From contig JAGONT010000005.1 of NCBI GenBank assembly GCA_017992885.1, positions 43,034 to 107,033 on the forward strand: a DNA stretch of 64,000 nt. The letters run 5' to 3'. The notes beneath the pieces were generated by a model that made no database searches, had not been told where the DNA came from, and saw only the letters and a program-made list of their open reading frames with translations. Made by a program: the position numbers and the translations under genes. The first letter of the stretch is position 1, and every line of letters begins with the position of its first letter. This DNA comes from Alphaproteobacteria bacterium (GTDB lineage: Bacteria; Pseudomonadota; Alphaproteobacteria; UBA9655). Below, piece by piece: positions 7,537-16,375 of this stretch.

Positions 7537-9305
7537 AGTTTGCTCTCTTTTCTCACATCCGGTAAAAATCCTCCAACTTGGGCATCCCACAGGGTTTTAT
7601 AGAGCCCTCCTTTTGCCAAAAGGTTTTTGTGCGTGCCATCCTCAACAATTTTTCCTTTATCAAATACAAGAATGCGGTCCATATGAAGAAGAGTTGAAAG
7701 ACGATGGGCAATGACAATGGTCGTCTTTCCTTGCATGAGGGTCCACAATGAATCTTGAATATAACTTTCCGTCACGGAATCGAGTTGCGATGTAGCTTCA
7801 TCTAAAATGAGAATGGGAGCATTCTTGAGAATCGCTCGGGCAATGGCAATTCGTTGGCGTTGCCCGCCAGAGAGCTTAATCCCCCTCTCTCCAACAAGAG
7901 AATGGTAGCCTTTGGGAAGGGTTTGAATAAATTCATGGGCATGGGCGCGTCTAGAGGCTTCAATGGCCTCCTTTTCCGTTGCCTCAGGCCTGGCATAACA
8001 AATGTTTTCCATTAAGGTCCGATGAAAAAGCGATGGGTCCTGAGGGATCATGCCGATCGCTGCATGGAGCGAGTCTTGCGTCACCTCACGTATGTCTTGG
8101 TCATCAATTAAGACGTTCCCTGAGGTTACATCATAAAGTCGCAAAATAAGGTTCACAAAAGTCGACTTGCCACTTCCTGAATACCCTACCAGTCCAACCT
8201 TTTGACCTGAGGCAATAGTTACGGATTTCTTTTGAAATAAAGGAATGCCCTCTGGGTATTGAAACCGGACGTCCTTAAAAATGATGACTCCTTCAGTAAC
8301 AGACAGCTCACTGGCCGTCGCCTTGTCCTGAATGTCAGGGACAACCATAATGTCCTTTAAATCCTGTCGAATACGCCCTTGAAGCTTGGAAAATTTGGAA
8401 AATTCATTCGTCATGAGCCAAGATAAGTCCATAACACTTAAGTTCAGTCCGAGAACAAGGGCGAAATCGCCTATTGTGATCCATCCTTCGGCGCGTCCCT
8501 CTAAAAGGAAATAAAAGTTGGAACACTGCGCGACAAAAAAACCATAACCATAGAGAAGCCAAAGCTTCAAAGAGGCCCATTCCAAGGCTCTTTCTGCCTC
8601 TTTCGCTTCATCAATGGTTGTTGTTAGCCACGCCTCCTCATTCCTGCCCCGTGCAAATAAACGCACGGTCAACATATTTGAGAGCGTATCGACAATGCGT
8701 CCTGTGACTAAGTGTCCTTTAAAGGACCATTGAGCTGCCAGATGGGCAATGTGTCTACTTGTGAGTATCGCAACACTCAGAAAGATAAAAGTCCAGACCA
8801 GCAAGATAAGAGAAAAGCGAGCATTGACCTGCCAGAGGGTGAATATAGCAATGGATAAGGTGAGAGCATAACTGAAGAAGCGATCTATGAGGATTTTCAG
8901 CAGGTCTGGAATAGCCATCACTAATTCACTTACCTTGCTGCCTAAACTTCCTGCAAAGTTATTTTGGTAGAATTGATGGGAGAGTGTTAGCAGGTGGTCA
9001 AGACACTGGGTGCTGATTTGTTTCCTCAACGCAGGGATCATCTGATACTCAACAAAATAATTATAAAGACGAAAGGCTGTATTGACAGTGAAGGATATCC
9101 CCAAATAAATGGCTATGGGGCCGATGAGAGCTATAAACGGGTTCACGTCTGGCTCAGCGATCATTTGGTTTAGCATAATCTTCAAAATATAGGGCAAGAG
9201 AGACGTTTGGATGGCCCAGACGACAGCCGACGCCACCATCATTAAAAGGGGCACAGGATAAGAACGCAGCAAGTGGCGCATAAAGCCAGAGAGGGAGATC
9301 GTCAT
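7533..9305 (-). CDS. ABC exporter, fused permease-ATPase (MsbA/multidrug type)
   Basis: A 590-residue half-transporter. Residues 1-320 form the six-TM export domain and residues 338-575 the nucleotide-binding domain, with Walker A GYSGSGKS (374-381), signature LSGGQRQR (478-485), Walker B ILILDE (498-503) and the switch histidine H534. It would act as a homodimer in the inner membrane. It heads the minus-strand run containing NUDIX, GNAT and APH genes, fitting a drug or toxic-metabolite efflux role, although lipid export cannot be excluded. Confidence 0.9.
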   Translation of the reverse strand: MTISLSGFMRHLLRSYPVPLLMMVASAVVWAIQTSLLPYILKIMLNQMIAEPDVNPFIALIGPIAIYLGISFTVNTAFRLYNYFVEYQMIPALRKQISTQCLDHLLTLSHQFYQNNFAGSLGSKVSELVMAIPDLLKILIDRFFSYALTLSIAIFTLWQVNARFSLILLVWTFIFLSVAILTSRHIAHLAAQWSFKGHLVTGRIVDTLSNMLTVRLFARGRNEEAWLTTTIDEAKEAERALEWASLKLWLLYGYGFFVAQCSNFYFLLEGRAEGWITIGDFALVLGLNLSVMDLSWLMTNEFSKFSKLQGRIRQDLKDIMVVPDIQDKATASELSVTEGVIIFKDVRFQYPEGIPLFQKKSVTIASGQKVGLVGYSGSGKSTFVNLILRLYDVTSGNVLIDDQDIREVTQDSLHAAIGMIPQDPSLFHRTLMENICYARPEATEKEAIEASRRAHAHEFIQTLPKGYHSLVGERGIKLSGGQRQRIAIARAILKNAPILILDEATSQLDSVTESYIQDSLWTLMQGKTTIVIAHRLSTLLHMDRILVFDKGKIVEDGTHKNLLAKGGLYKTLWDAQVGGFLPDVRKESKL

Positions 9306-9410
9306 TGAATAATCCTTTAAAAAGGACCTCTATAAATGTTTGAGGCACCAGTGATGAGTCCCCTTCTTTCGTCTGGAGTGAAGAGGGGTGTTTCTTGAGT
9401 CATCATTATT

Positions 9411-9512
9411 TGATTCTTGACATATAACAATATTGAGCGAAACTCTGCAAGGGCGGTATTATGGTAAATTACCTGAATGGTAAAGGAATGTACTTCCAAT
9501 TATATAGTGATG
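9411..9512 (+). repeat. ~100-bp repeat (copy 1) with promoter-like elements
   Basis: Positions 9411-9447 are identical to 12323-12359, and the next ~65 bp are about three-quarters identical. The copy contains TTGAGC (9433-9438) and TATTAT (9457-9462) separated by 18 bp, a plausible sigma-70 promoter for the kinase-GNAT gene starting at 9528. The second copy lies at the same distance upstream of a broken GNAT gene, so the repeat is probably the duplicated leader of related acetyltransferase genes. Confidence 0.6.
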
Positions 9513-9527
9513 AGATAGAAAACTACA

Positions 9528-10523
9528 ATGACCCAACCCATTACTCTTTATCTTATTGGATTTGCAGGGAGTGGTAAATATACAGTTGCAAAAGAAATAG
9601 CTAAGTTTGAGTATAGGATCGTTGATAACCAGCTCATCAATAATCCTATTTTCTCGTTGCTCGACTTGGATGGTGTTGCTCCCATTCCCGAAAAAGCTTG
9701 GGCTTCTATTGAAGATATTCGCAAGGCTATTTTGGGCTTTTTTTTTCAAGATCCAAAATCCAATTATGTGTTTACAAATGAACTTTATGAAGTTGATCAT
9801 GATCGCGTGATCTACAACCAGGTTAAAAGAGCCGCTGAAAAAAGGGGTTCGTTATTTGTTCCTGTAAAGCTGAGAGTATCTCTTGAAGTACGAAAACGAC
9901 GGATTACAAATCCAGAGCGTCTTGATCGGTTTAAAACAACAAATCTGGGTGAAACACAGACACAACAGGAATTAATCAAAATTGACCATCCTCATTTATT
10001 GGAAATTGAGGTGACGGGTTTAAGTGCCGGGGAAACTGCGAAAGAAATTCTCGATTTCGTGGAACACCTCGAAAGCACCTTCCCAAAAGCTAAGGAGAAA
10101 CACTCAACTGATGAGATTATTCTTGATGAAACGGATTCATCAGAGATTCGAGAGGCGCTTTGGCAAGGGGTCAAGGCATTTAATCAACCATATACGGGAA
10201 ATATAATAACTCAGCCTTTTTCTCTTTCAATTCGTGATGAAAGTTCAAAAGTTGTCGCAGGCATTTATGGGTTTACTTTTTTGGATCATGCGCGTGTGGA
10301 ATATACATGGGTTAATGAGTCCTATCGAAAACAGGGATTAGGACGAAAATTATTTCAAAAGCTTGACGAATATTGTCGTTCCAAAGGGTGCAGTGTCATT
10401 CAATTGGATACCTTTGATTTTCAAGCGCCTTCTTTTTATGAAAAGATCGGCTTTGAATACATTGGGACCGTGTTTGAGTGGTCCTGCGGATATGATTGTT
10501 ATTTTATGAGGAAAAAGCTTTGA
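9528..10523 (+). CDS. Fusion protein: P-loop kinase-like domain plus GNAT acetyltransferase
   Basis: Residues 1-180 form a small-molecule/nucleotide kinase-like P-loop domain: Walker A GFAGSGKYT (11-19), a probable lid region with paired basic residues (VRKRRITNPERLDRF, 121-135). Residues 205-331 form a GNAT domain with the acetyl-CoA loop YRKQGLGRKLF (266-276) and a PSFYEKIGFEYIG motif B. The GNAT half resembles the free-standing GNAT at 16621-17046. Fusions of these two activities are uncommon; the kinase half may act on a nucleotide, sugar or antibiotic. The upstream repeat carries a plausible promoter. It appears intact. Confidence 0.75.
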   Translation: MTQPITLYLIGFAGSGKYTVAKEIAKFEYRIVDNQLINNPIFSLLDLDGVAPIPEKAWASIEDIRKAILGFFFQDPKSNYVFTNELYEVDHDRVIYNQVKRAAEKRGSLFVPVKLRVSLEVRKRRITNPERLDRFKTTNLGETQTQQELIKIDHPHLLEIEVTGLSAGETAKEILDFVEHLESTFPKAKEKHSTDEIILDETDSSEIREALWQGVKAFNQPYTGNIITQPFSLSIRDESSKVVAGIYGFTFLDHARVEYTWVNESYRKQGLGRKLFQKLDEYCRSKGCSVIQLDTFDFQAPSFYEKIGFEYIGTVFEWSCGYDCYFMRKKL

Positions 10524-10628
10524 GTTTAGAGACACATGAAATGATGACAGATAATCTCGTCAATGCTTATCCGAAAAGTCTATGTAGAATGAGGAAGATC
10601 GTAATAGCCTCCGAATAGGAGTGATGCC

Positions 10629-11057
10629 ATGAAATATCAGCACATAAAATTCAGTCAACTTTTAAAAGAACTTGATTCCGAGGAGAAGGCCAGAGCGTGG
10701 GTTTGGTTGGCTAAATTCGATGGTAAGGAGTTTATTTGACCTAAGTATGCTCATCAACAATTTTACCAATACAAGAAAAATTCAGAAATCAGGGAATGTA
10801 AAAATTGCCATTTATATATTCGACTCAGAGCCAACACAATTTTTCAGAACTCCAAAACTCCAATGCTAATTTGGCTAAAGGCAATTTGTTTTGTGGCACA
10901 CGGTAAACGTGGCATTTCAACCCTTGAGGTACAGAGCGAGCTTGAGATGAGGTCTTATGATTTGTCTTTTATCCGAACCTCGGCTTGCTTTGTGCATTTA
11001 AACTGTAGTGCGGCATTCCCCACACTCCACGTGTACGTGTTACCAAAATCTCACTAA
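10629..11057 (+). pseudogene. IS1595-family transposase remnant (N-terminal zinc-ribbon part)
   Basis: One frame reads from the ATG at 10629 (SQLLKELDSEEKARAWVWLA) through an in-frame TGA at 10737, then continues with a zinc-ribbon-like stretch (REIRECKNCH-type) and ANTIFQNSKTPMLIWLKAI, FVAHGKRGISTLEVQ. The 'TIF..S+TP...W..AI......KRGIS...' pattern is typical of IS1595-group transposases. The TGA sits where a zinc-binding cysteine is expected, and the DDE catalytic domain is absent, replaced by unrelated sequence after about 10960. No terminal inverted repeats could be identified. Confidence 0.7.
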
Positions 11058-11176
11058 TGATCATCGGCTTCGTCCCCGATTAAATGAGACGCGCTGAAAA
11101 TGTATTCATACTTTTCCTCCAGTTGATTGGGGGTATGTTTGTACATGAAAATTTTAAAAGATTATAATTTTTTTGC

Positions 11177-11207
11177 TTGATCCTGACCTTGCGTCATACC
11201 CTACTTT
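11177..11207 (+). promoter_or_regulatory. Candidate MerR-type promoter with 19-bp spacer
   Basis: TTGATC (11177-11182) and TACTTT (11202-11207) are separated by exactly 19 bp, the over-long spacing characteristic of promoters activated by MerR-family regulators. The element lies 20 bp upstream of the MerR/TipAS gene, suggesting autoregulation. No clear perfect dyad was seen in the spacer. Confidence 0.45.
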
Positions 11208-11227
11208 AGCAAACAAGGAGAAACACG

Positions 11228-12163
11228 ATGACCCAATGGTATGTAAATGAACTGAGTAAGCTGACGAAAGTTACGGTGCGAACATTGCATCATTACGACA
11301 AAATTGGCTTGCTGAAACCCTCATTGAGACGTTCTAATGGGTATCGTTTGTACTCTGAAGCGGATTTATTGAAACTCCAACAGATTATCGCCTTAAAGTT
11401 TTTTGGCTTTGAGCTCTCGCGTATCAAACTCCTGATGCAGGAAGAGATCAATATTTTTGATCATTTTCGTGCTCAACAAAGCTTCCTTGAACAACAGGTG
11501 AAGTCTTTACAAGTGGCAAGCCAAACCCTTGAGGCAATCCTCTGTGAAAGCAGCCCCAATACATCCGTTCCTTGGAAAACCATTATTAAATTGATAAAGG
11601 ATTATCAAATGACAAAAGAACTAAAATATGCTTGGGTAGCTAAGGCCCTTAACCCAACCGAGCTCAAAGAATATGCAAGTTTTGAGCAAGGACTAGAAAC
11701 CCGATTTACAGAAGAGGAAGCAGAAGCTTCTCGTCAAGAGTGGCTTGATTTGGTCAAAGAAATTGAAGCCAATCTAGACAAAGATCCTACGAGCAACTTT
11801 GGTGTTGATATGGGGAAACGCTGCATGGATTGGGTGAATGCGGTGTTTCCTAAAGAGAACGCAGCCTTAAGGGCAACACTTTGGGAAAAGGGCTTTAAAG
11901 GCGGTTTTACGGAAGTGCCTTCTGAGGTTGTTGCTTGGCTTGATAAAGCAACCAGTGAATACCATAAAAGGCGGATTTACGCTATTTTAGATCAGATGAG
12001 TATCCTATCTTCCGATGCCTTATTAAAGTTGTGGAATGATATCCTCTCTGAAATATGTGGCGATGATCAAGCTCACAAAGACGCCGTTTATGAAGCGATC
12101 CTGGCAGATGACAAAGTGAGTGAAGTTGCCAAAAACTGGCTGAAGAAATTACGTAAGTCATAA
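11228..12163 (+). CDS. MerR-family regulator with C-terminal TipAS-like drug-binding domain
   Basis: 311 residues. The N-terminal winged helix-turn-helix is clear (YVNELSKLTKVTVRTLHHYD, then IGLLKPSLRRSNGYRLYSE), followed by a coiled-coil dimerisation helix (to about residue 115) and a ~160-residue helical domain resembling TipAS, which in Streptomyces TipA binds thiopeptide antibiotics. A good ribosome binding site (AAGGAGA) precedes the ATG. MerR regulators twist the promoter DNA to activate transcription on ligand binding. It is close to efflux and drug-modifying genes, but which genes it controls besides itself is not shown by the sequence. Confidence 0.85.
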   Translation: MTQWYVNELSKLTKVTVRTLHHYDKIGLLKPSLRRSNGYRLYSEADLLKLQQIIALKFFGFELSRIKLLMQEEINIFDHFRAQQSFLEQQVKSLQVASQTLEAILCESSPNTSVPWKTIIKLIKDYQMTKELKYAWVAKALNPTELKEYASFEQGLETRFTEEEAEASRQEWLDLVKEIEANLDKDPTSNFGVDMGKRCMDWVNAVFPKENAALRATLWEKGFKGGFTEVPSEVVAWLDKATSEYHKRRIYAILDQMSILSSDALLKLWNDILSEICGDDQAHKDAVYEAILADDKVSEVAKNWLKKLRKS

Positions 12164-12170
12164 GAAATAA

Positions 12171-12200
12171 GGCGGGTTTTTCTATAGAGAAAGATCCGCC
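12171..12200 (+). terminator. Hairpin after the MerR gene
   Basis: An inverted repeat beginning GGCGGGTTTTTCT and ending AGATCCGCC starts 8 bases after the MerR stop codon and is followed by a T-rich stretch (TCTCTTT). This is consistent with a rho-independent terminator, although the trailing T run is short. Confidence 0.55.
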
Positions 12201-12322
12201 TCTCTTTCCAAAATTTTACTCAATAGAAACGACTTTACCGTTCGTCATCTCTAATAAATCTTTTTCTTTGAGCTTGAATGCCGCATTCGGTGTGCACGCT
12301 GCTGCTCAAACTTCCTGCAAAG

Positions 12323-12426
12323 TGATTCTTGACATATAACAATATTGAGCGAAACTCTGTAAGAGTCGCATTATGGTAGGTTACCGCGATGGTGAAAAAA
12401 TGGACTCTTAATTGTAACGTGATGAG
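12323..12426 (+). repeat. ~100-bp repeat (copy 2), leader of a broken GNAT gene
   Basis: Second copy of the 9411-9512 repeat. The -10-like hexamer is CATTAT here rather than TATTAT. Just before it, 12299-12325 resembles an internal piece of the ABC transporter gene (near 8938-8965, about 24 of 28 bases), indicating another recombination junction. The rest of 12201-12298 holds nothing I recognise. Confidence 0.55.
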
Positions 12427-12703
12427 ATTATTCTTGATAAATTGTAAGATAGAACATCTTCAAAATGATGATTGGACCCTGTGGAAGGAAATTCGGCTTG
12501 AAGCTTTAAAACGACACCCTGAAGCGTTTGGCGGCACTTATGAGGAAGAATGTTTGTGATCTGATGAGGATTTCAAGCAGACTTTGATCAAAAGTGATAT
12601 ATTTGGGGCTTTTGTCGGCAATAAGCTTGTGGGAGCGGCGGGAATTTTTGTGATTCCGTCTCAAAAGCTTAAACATAAAGGAACCCTCTTTAGGTTGTGT
12701 GTA
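12422..12703 (+). pseudogene. N-terminal half of a broken GNAT acetyltransferase
   Basis: The frame from the ATG at 12422 reads DDWTLWKEIRLEALKRHPEA, FGGTYEEECL, a TGA where tryptophan is expected, then FKQTLIKSDIFGAFVGNKLV and GAAGIFVIPSQKLKHKG. This is a clear GNAT N-terminal half. Similarity ends at TTTAGGTTGTGTGTA (12689-12703), and the same 15 bases recur at 14051-14065, where a GNAT C-terminal half resumes. Either one gene was interrupted, or two paralogous fragments flank the 12781-13860 gene. Confidence 0.7.
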
Positions 12704-12780
12704 CTTATCTCAGCAAAAGTATAAATTAATCATAAAATAATAATTTAGAAAAAGAAGAATGGTTAAAATCATTTTTATAA

Positions 12781-13860
12781 TTAAAAAAACATTGTAATTA
12801 AGACACCTATAAAAATAATAAAATGAGATAACGTGAAAGTTTTTTCATAAAATTCTGAAATCTTATAAGCTACATTAGAAACTCTCTTTTTAGCTGAAAA
12901 GAAAAAGCCCTCTCTTTCCTCTTCAACAGCAAGGGAAGAAGGACTCTCTATGCTTTGAAAAGGTTTTCTTCCATTTTTCTTTGGCTCTTCGATAGTGAAA
13001 CAGCAAGATAGAAGAAAAGGGAAGAAATCATCTGGAAATGATACTATTAGAGATGATAACGATAGCACTAGAGAGTGTGTCGAAAACCTCCCTATATCTG
13101 TTGAATCTTGATTTGCGTTTTTTACCATAGTATTAGATCCCATGGCTCCCAACGGCAAATTAGGAAGAATTGGTACTTCTGCGAAAGAAAGGGTAGAAGA
13201 GGATAGAAACTGTCTAAAAGCAGAGCAAGCAGATCTTTTTAACTCCTCAAAAAATGTTTTTGAGGAAGGAGAGAGATGTTGAGGAGTTTGTCTAAAAAGC
13301 ACAGCAACCTGTTGAGCATTCTCATAAAACAGTAGATAATATGGTAACGATACCATTAAAGATGGTATCGATAAATCAGCTGGTACCATTAAAGATGATA
13401 ACGATAACACGAGAGGTTGTATCGGAAATCCTTTTAATTCCTCAAAAAATGTTTTTGAGGAAGGTGGGATATGTTGAGGAGTATGTCTAGAGAGCACAGA
13501 AAACTGTTGAGCATTCTCATAAAGCAGTAGATTCTCTCTACTGGTTATAACCGCTGACGCACCCTGTAAATGCATTTGCGATAGCTCTGATTTATTCTTA
13601 AAGGATGTCTGTAAGGTTGTTAAAATGTCTAGGCTTGTATCGTCCGTCTCTATTTTGTCACCAAAAGATGCCGTTTCCCTATTTAAAGGCGCTAATTGTC
13701 GGGGTATTTTAACCCCTGTATTTGTTTTTTCTTGATATCCTATTGCTTCCCTAGTATCGACACGCATAGCATCAAGAGAATTAGTAATAGTAAGAAAAAA
13801 GAAAGAAAAGATGAAATATTCTAAAACAGCACATAAATTATTCTTTAATTTAATCATCAT
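12781..13860 (-). CDS. Secreted or membrane-anchored protein with internal ~60-residue repeat, unknown function
   Basis: I place the start at the ATG at 13860, which has a good ribosome binding site (AAGGAAACC); the frame extends 21 codons further up to 13923. The protein begins with a signal peptide (hydrophobic core VLEYFIFSFFFLTITNSLDA then M-R-V-D). Two copies of a repeat follow, seen as YENAQQFSVLSRHTPQHIPP / SSKTFFEELKG and YENAQQVAVLFRQTPQHLSP / SSKTFFEELKR, each near a VLSLSSL segment. It ends in a hydrophobic helix (FIIFIGVLITMFF). No known domain. Very AT-rich flanks and its position between two GNAT halves suggest it was inserted. It may be a host-directed protein, but that is inference. 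Confidence 0.65.
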   Translation of the reverse strand: MMIKLKNNLCAVLEYFIFSFFFLTITNSLDAMRVDTREAIGYQEKTNTGVKIPRQLAPLNRETASFGDKIETDDTSLDILTTLQTSFKNKSELSQMHLQGASAVITSRENLLLYENAQQFSVLSRHTPQHIPPSSKTFFEELKGFPIQPLVLSLSSLMVPADLSIPSLMVSLPYYLLFYENAQQVAVLFRQTPQHLSPSSKTFFEELKRSACSAFRQFLSSSTLSFAEVPILPNLPLGAMGSNTMVKNANQDSTDIGRFSTHSLVLSLSSLIVSFPDDFFPFLLSCCFTIEEPKKNGRKPFQSIESPSSLAVEEEREGFFFSAKKRVSNVAYKISEFYEKTFTLSHFIIFIGVLITMFF

Positions 13861-14050
13861 GGTTTCCTTCTTAATTAGGAAAATTAAATCACATCTAAGT
13901 GTATATAAGCAAGATCTTGGCATAAGTTATTAAATTGGTTTTGCGAATTTTATAAAATAAGGCATTGGAAACAAGGGGACCCATAATGTTATTTCTTAAA
14001 GCAGAAGCCGAATGGCGCCTTCAAAATAACTCACTCATAAAGCTGAATGA

Positions 14051-14293
14051 TTTAGGTTGTGTGTAAAAAAAGAAAAATGAGGACAAGGTATCGCTGATCA
14101 GCTTGTTAAAGCAGTTATCAAGCATGCTTGCCAGAGCGTTCTTCAACTGCATTGCACTGTTATTACTCATAATATCAGCGCCCTTAAACTTTACCAGCGG
14201 CATGGGTTTCAAGTTTATGGAACAGAGCCTAGATCGCTAAAAGTGGATGAAAAATTTTATGATGAACATCTTATGGTTTTGCAGTTTGAATGA
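14051..14293 (+). pseudogene. C-terminal half of a broken GNAT acetyltransferase
   Basis: In one frame: FRLCVKKEK, a TGA where arginine is expected, then GQGIADQLVKAVIKHACQSV (motif A), HNISALKLYQRHGFQVYGTE (motif B) and a normal end at 14293. The first 15 bases equal 12689-12703. Slightly upstream the codons CAT AAA and GAA still look like GNAT sequence (HKAE), so this may derive from a paralogue rather than from the same gene as 12422-12703. Confidence 0.7.
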
Positions 14294-14350
14294 GAGCTCT
14301 TTCCTTTTTTTGATCACTTTATAGCTTTAAAAAGGACTCCAACTTATTTT

Positions 14351-15016
14351 TTATGAAAGTACATTCTGTGACTCGATCAAATCATGAATGAGGCTAATTT
14401 CAATTCTTTCTTTTGACCTACCTATATTTTTTCTTTTTAAGGTGACAGATCCAACTTCAGCTGTTGATTTAACATGCGTTCCTCCACAAGGAACTTCAGC
14501 CAAGCCATCGATCTTCCAAAAGCGCCTCTGGGTTTCTTTATCCAAAAAGCCAGTTTTAATAAGTTCATTGCTTTCTATAATTTTATTATACTCTGTTAAT
14601 ATATCCTCAAAAATCAATGAGATGTTTTGATTAAAAACAAAGTCTATACGTGCTTTTGTTTCAGCAATATGGGCTCCGATTTTTTCAAGATCAAGTTTTC
14701 GTGTGACAAGCTCAAGGATGAGTTCAGCTGCAAAATGGAGCCGCATGAGTCTATACCGTCGTGGCCAATCAATTTCCTTTGTCACTAAATCACGGGGACA
14801 AAGTCCATGTCCTTCCTCAAGAGTATAGTAAATAAGATGATTTTCTATTGCTGAATCAAGAATAGAGAGTCCGTTAATAATTGCTTTATCACTTTCTTGC
14901 CCCCCTGAAAAAGAAAAGGCAATCGTTTCCTCGAGTAAAATCCGGTTACCTGAAACTGCTGCAACTTTTGTACTTAAGCTGCGTTGATACGGGTTATCCC
15001 AAAAAACTTTTTTCAT
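14351..15016 (-). CDS. AlaX-type alanyl-tRNA editing protein
   Basis: 221 residues. It resembles the free-standing editing (SAD-like) domains that hydrolyse mischarged Ser/Gly-tRNA(Ala). The first zinc-site region reads RRYRLMRLHFAAELI, with H-x3-E instead of the usual H-x3-H, and the second reads VPCGGTHVKSTAEVG, supplying Cys and His. Downstream of the AlaX core is a basic KRKNIGRSKERIEI segment. It lies 10 bases after the MFS gene start-to-stop direction on the minus strand and is probably co-transcribed with it. A degenerate 5' duplicate exists at 387-706. Confidence 0.8.
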   Translation of the reverse strand: MKKVFWDNPYQRSLSTKVAAVSGNRILLEETIAFSFSGGQESDKAIINGLSILDSAIENHLIYYTLEEGHGLCPRDLVTKEIDWPRRYRLMRLHFAAELILELVTRKLDLEKIGAHIAETKARIDFVFNQNISLIFEDILTEYNKIIESNELIKTGFLDKETQRRFWKIDGLAEVPCGGTHVKSTAEVGSVTLKRKNIGRSKERIEISLIHDLIESQNVLS

Positions 15017-15025
15017 CTTATGTTC

Positions 15026-16294
15026 CTATTGATTTGGGAGGGTTTTGAATTTGTTTTGACGAAGTTTTGCACCCATAAGGGCAATGAGGCAAGCCCCCAT
15101 TATGGCGCATATTGGAATGATCATGAGAGCCATTCTGTATGACTCAAAGGTATATTCCCTCACCCCGTCAGTGCCTACAAGACCCGTCCAAAAAGCGTCC
15201 ATCATCAATCCGATACTAGTGTGGAAAAAAGATCCTCCCAGCATGTTTACGCAGTTCAAAAACGCAACGGTAACACAAAGTACTTGTGGACTAACGAGAT
15301 CAGAGCCCGCTACAAACACAATGACTTGATAGCAGCATAAGATTCCCACACAAAATAATAAGCCCGCAAACCAATACCAGTTATAGTGGGTGGTAGAGAA
15401 CAAAAGCATAAAGGCAATGGCCATTCCTAATCCACATAAGCTGATGATTGTATAGTTTCCAAGTTTTTTGCTAAGAGCAGCGAGTAAAGGGCCTCCAAAT
15501 AACATGCCCACAAAAACGAAGGAAACCAGTTCAGCGGCATTACTTTTGCTCAAGGAATAAGCTGTCATAAGGTATGGCACGCCCCATACATCAGAAAAGC
15601 CTTCCAGTGACCCCACCATAAGAAAATTTGAGAGCGCAAGCAACCAAATCAAAGGTGAAGAAAAGAGCTCTTTAAAGTGGCTGACCTTGAAGTGATCTGG
15701 CTCACTCTGCGTCTTCAACATCTTAGGAGAGCGTAAAAACAAGTAGGCAGCAATCCCCAAGACGATGGAGACGCAGGCTAAGACGAAGGCTACTTTCTGC
15801 CAACTATAGTTTTCCATCAGGAGACTGACGGGCTTTCCTCCGTAGAGGGCTCCCATGAGGCCAACTGTAAATGAAAAACCGATCATTCTCGCGTATTGAT
15901 CTTTTGGAAACCATTCGGAAATCACTTTTGATGTTCCAAGAAAGCCAACAGCTGATCCTGCTCCCACAAGAAAGCGGCTGAGACAAGCCAAATACCAATT
16001 ATCTGTATAGGTAAAGGTGAATGCGGCGATTCCACAAAGGATGGCAGAACCAAAGACGATGTACCGAGCGCCGAAGCGATCAAGCATCATAGCGACGGGA
16101 ATTTGCATCGGTGAATATCCATAGTAATATAGCCCTGTCAGGAATCCAAAGCCGCTAGCATCAATGGTAAATTGCTGCGTGATTTCATGCATCATTAAGC
16201 TTGGCCATAGTCGCCAAATGAATTGGTAGGTAAAAAAGGATAAGGGAAAAAGCCACATGAAAAATGGCAAATATTTATGTTTTTGCGTAAGCAT
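15026..16294 (-). CDS. Major facilitator superfamily transporter
   Basis: About 422 residues with 12 predicted TM helices. The MFS motif between helices 2 and 3 is replaced by a MLDRFGARYIVFG segment, typical of the anion/amino-acid-type MFS porters found in intracellular bacteria. I prefer the ATG at 16294, which has a GAGG ribosome binding site six bases upstream, over the ATG at 16306, which has none. A perfect 7-bp palindrome sits about 60 bp upstream. It is followed by the AlaX gene on the same strand. Substrate unknown. Confidence 0.85.
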   Translation of the reverse strand: MLTQKHKYLPFFMWLFPLSFFTYQFIWRLWPSLMMHEITQQFTIDASGFGFLTGLYYYGYSPMQIPVAMMLDRFGARYIVFGSAILCGIAAFTFTYTDNWYLACLSRFLVGAGSAVGFLGTSKVISEWFPKDQYARMIGFSFTVGLMGALYGGKPVSLLMENYSWQKVAFVLACVSIVLGIAAYLFLRSPKMLKTQSEPDHFKVSHFKELFSSPLIWLLALSNFLMVGSLEGFSDVWGVPYLMTAYSLSKSNAAELVSFVFVGMLFGGPLLAALSKKLGNYTIISLCGLGMAIAFMLLFSTTHYNWYWFAGLLFCVGILCCYQVIVFVAGSDLVSPQVLCVTVAFLNCVNMLGGSFFHTSIGLMMDAFWTGLVGTDGVREYTFESYRMALMIIPICAIMGACLIALMGAKLRQNKFKTLPNQ

Positions 16295-16357
16295 ATGCAA
16301 CCTCATGATTTAAGTAATGTTTAAAATTTAATGATGAAAAATGGGTGTGAGAATATG

Positions 16358-16375
16358 TATCGGCCTTAGCCGATA
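16358..16375. promoter_or_regulatory. Palindrome upstream of the MFS gene (possible operator)
   Basis: TATCGGC-CTTA-GCCGATA is a perfect 7-bp inverted repeat with a 4-base loop in the leader region of the minus-strand MFS/AlaX pair. It could be a repressor site or a small hairpin; no cognate regulator is adjacent. Confidence 0.35.

Noticed and set aside
9459..9800. Minus-strand 113-codon frame over the start of the kinase-GNAT gene
   Set aside because: Overlaps the clearly coding Walker A region on the other strand and resembles no protein family.
14388..14630. Plus-strand 80-codon frame inside the AlaX gene
   Set aside because: Antisense to conserved AlaX motifs; no ribosome binding site.
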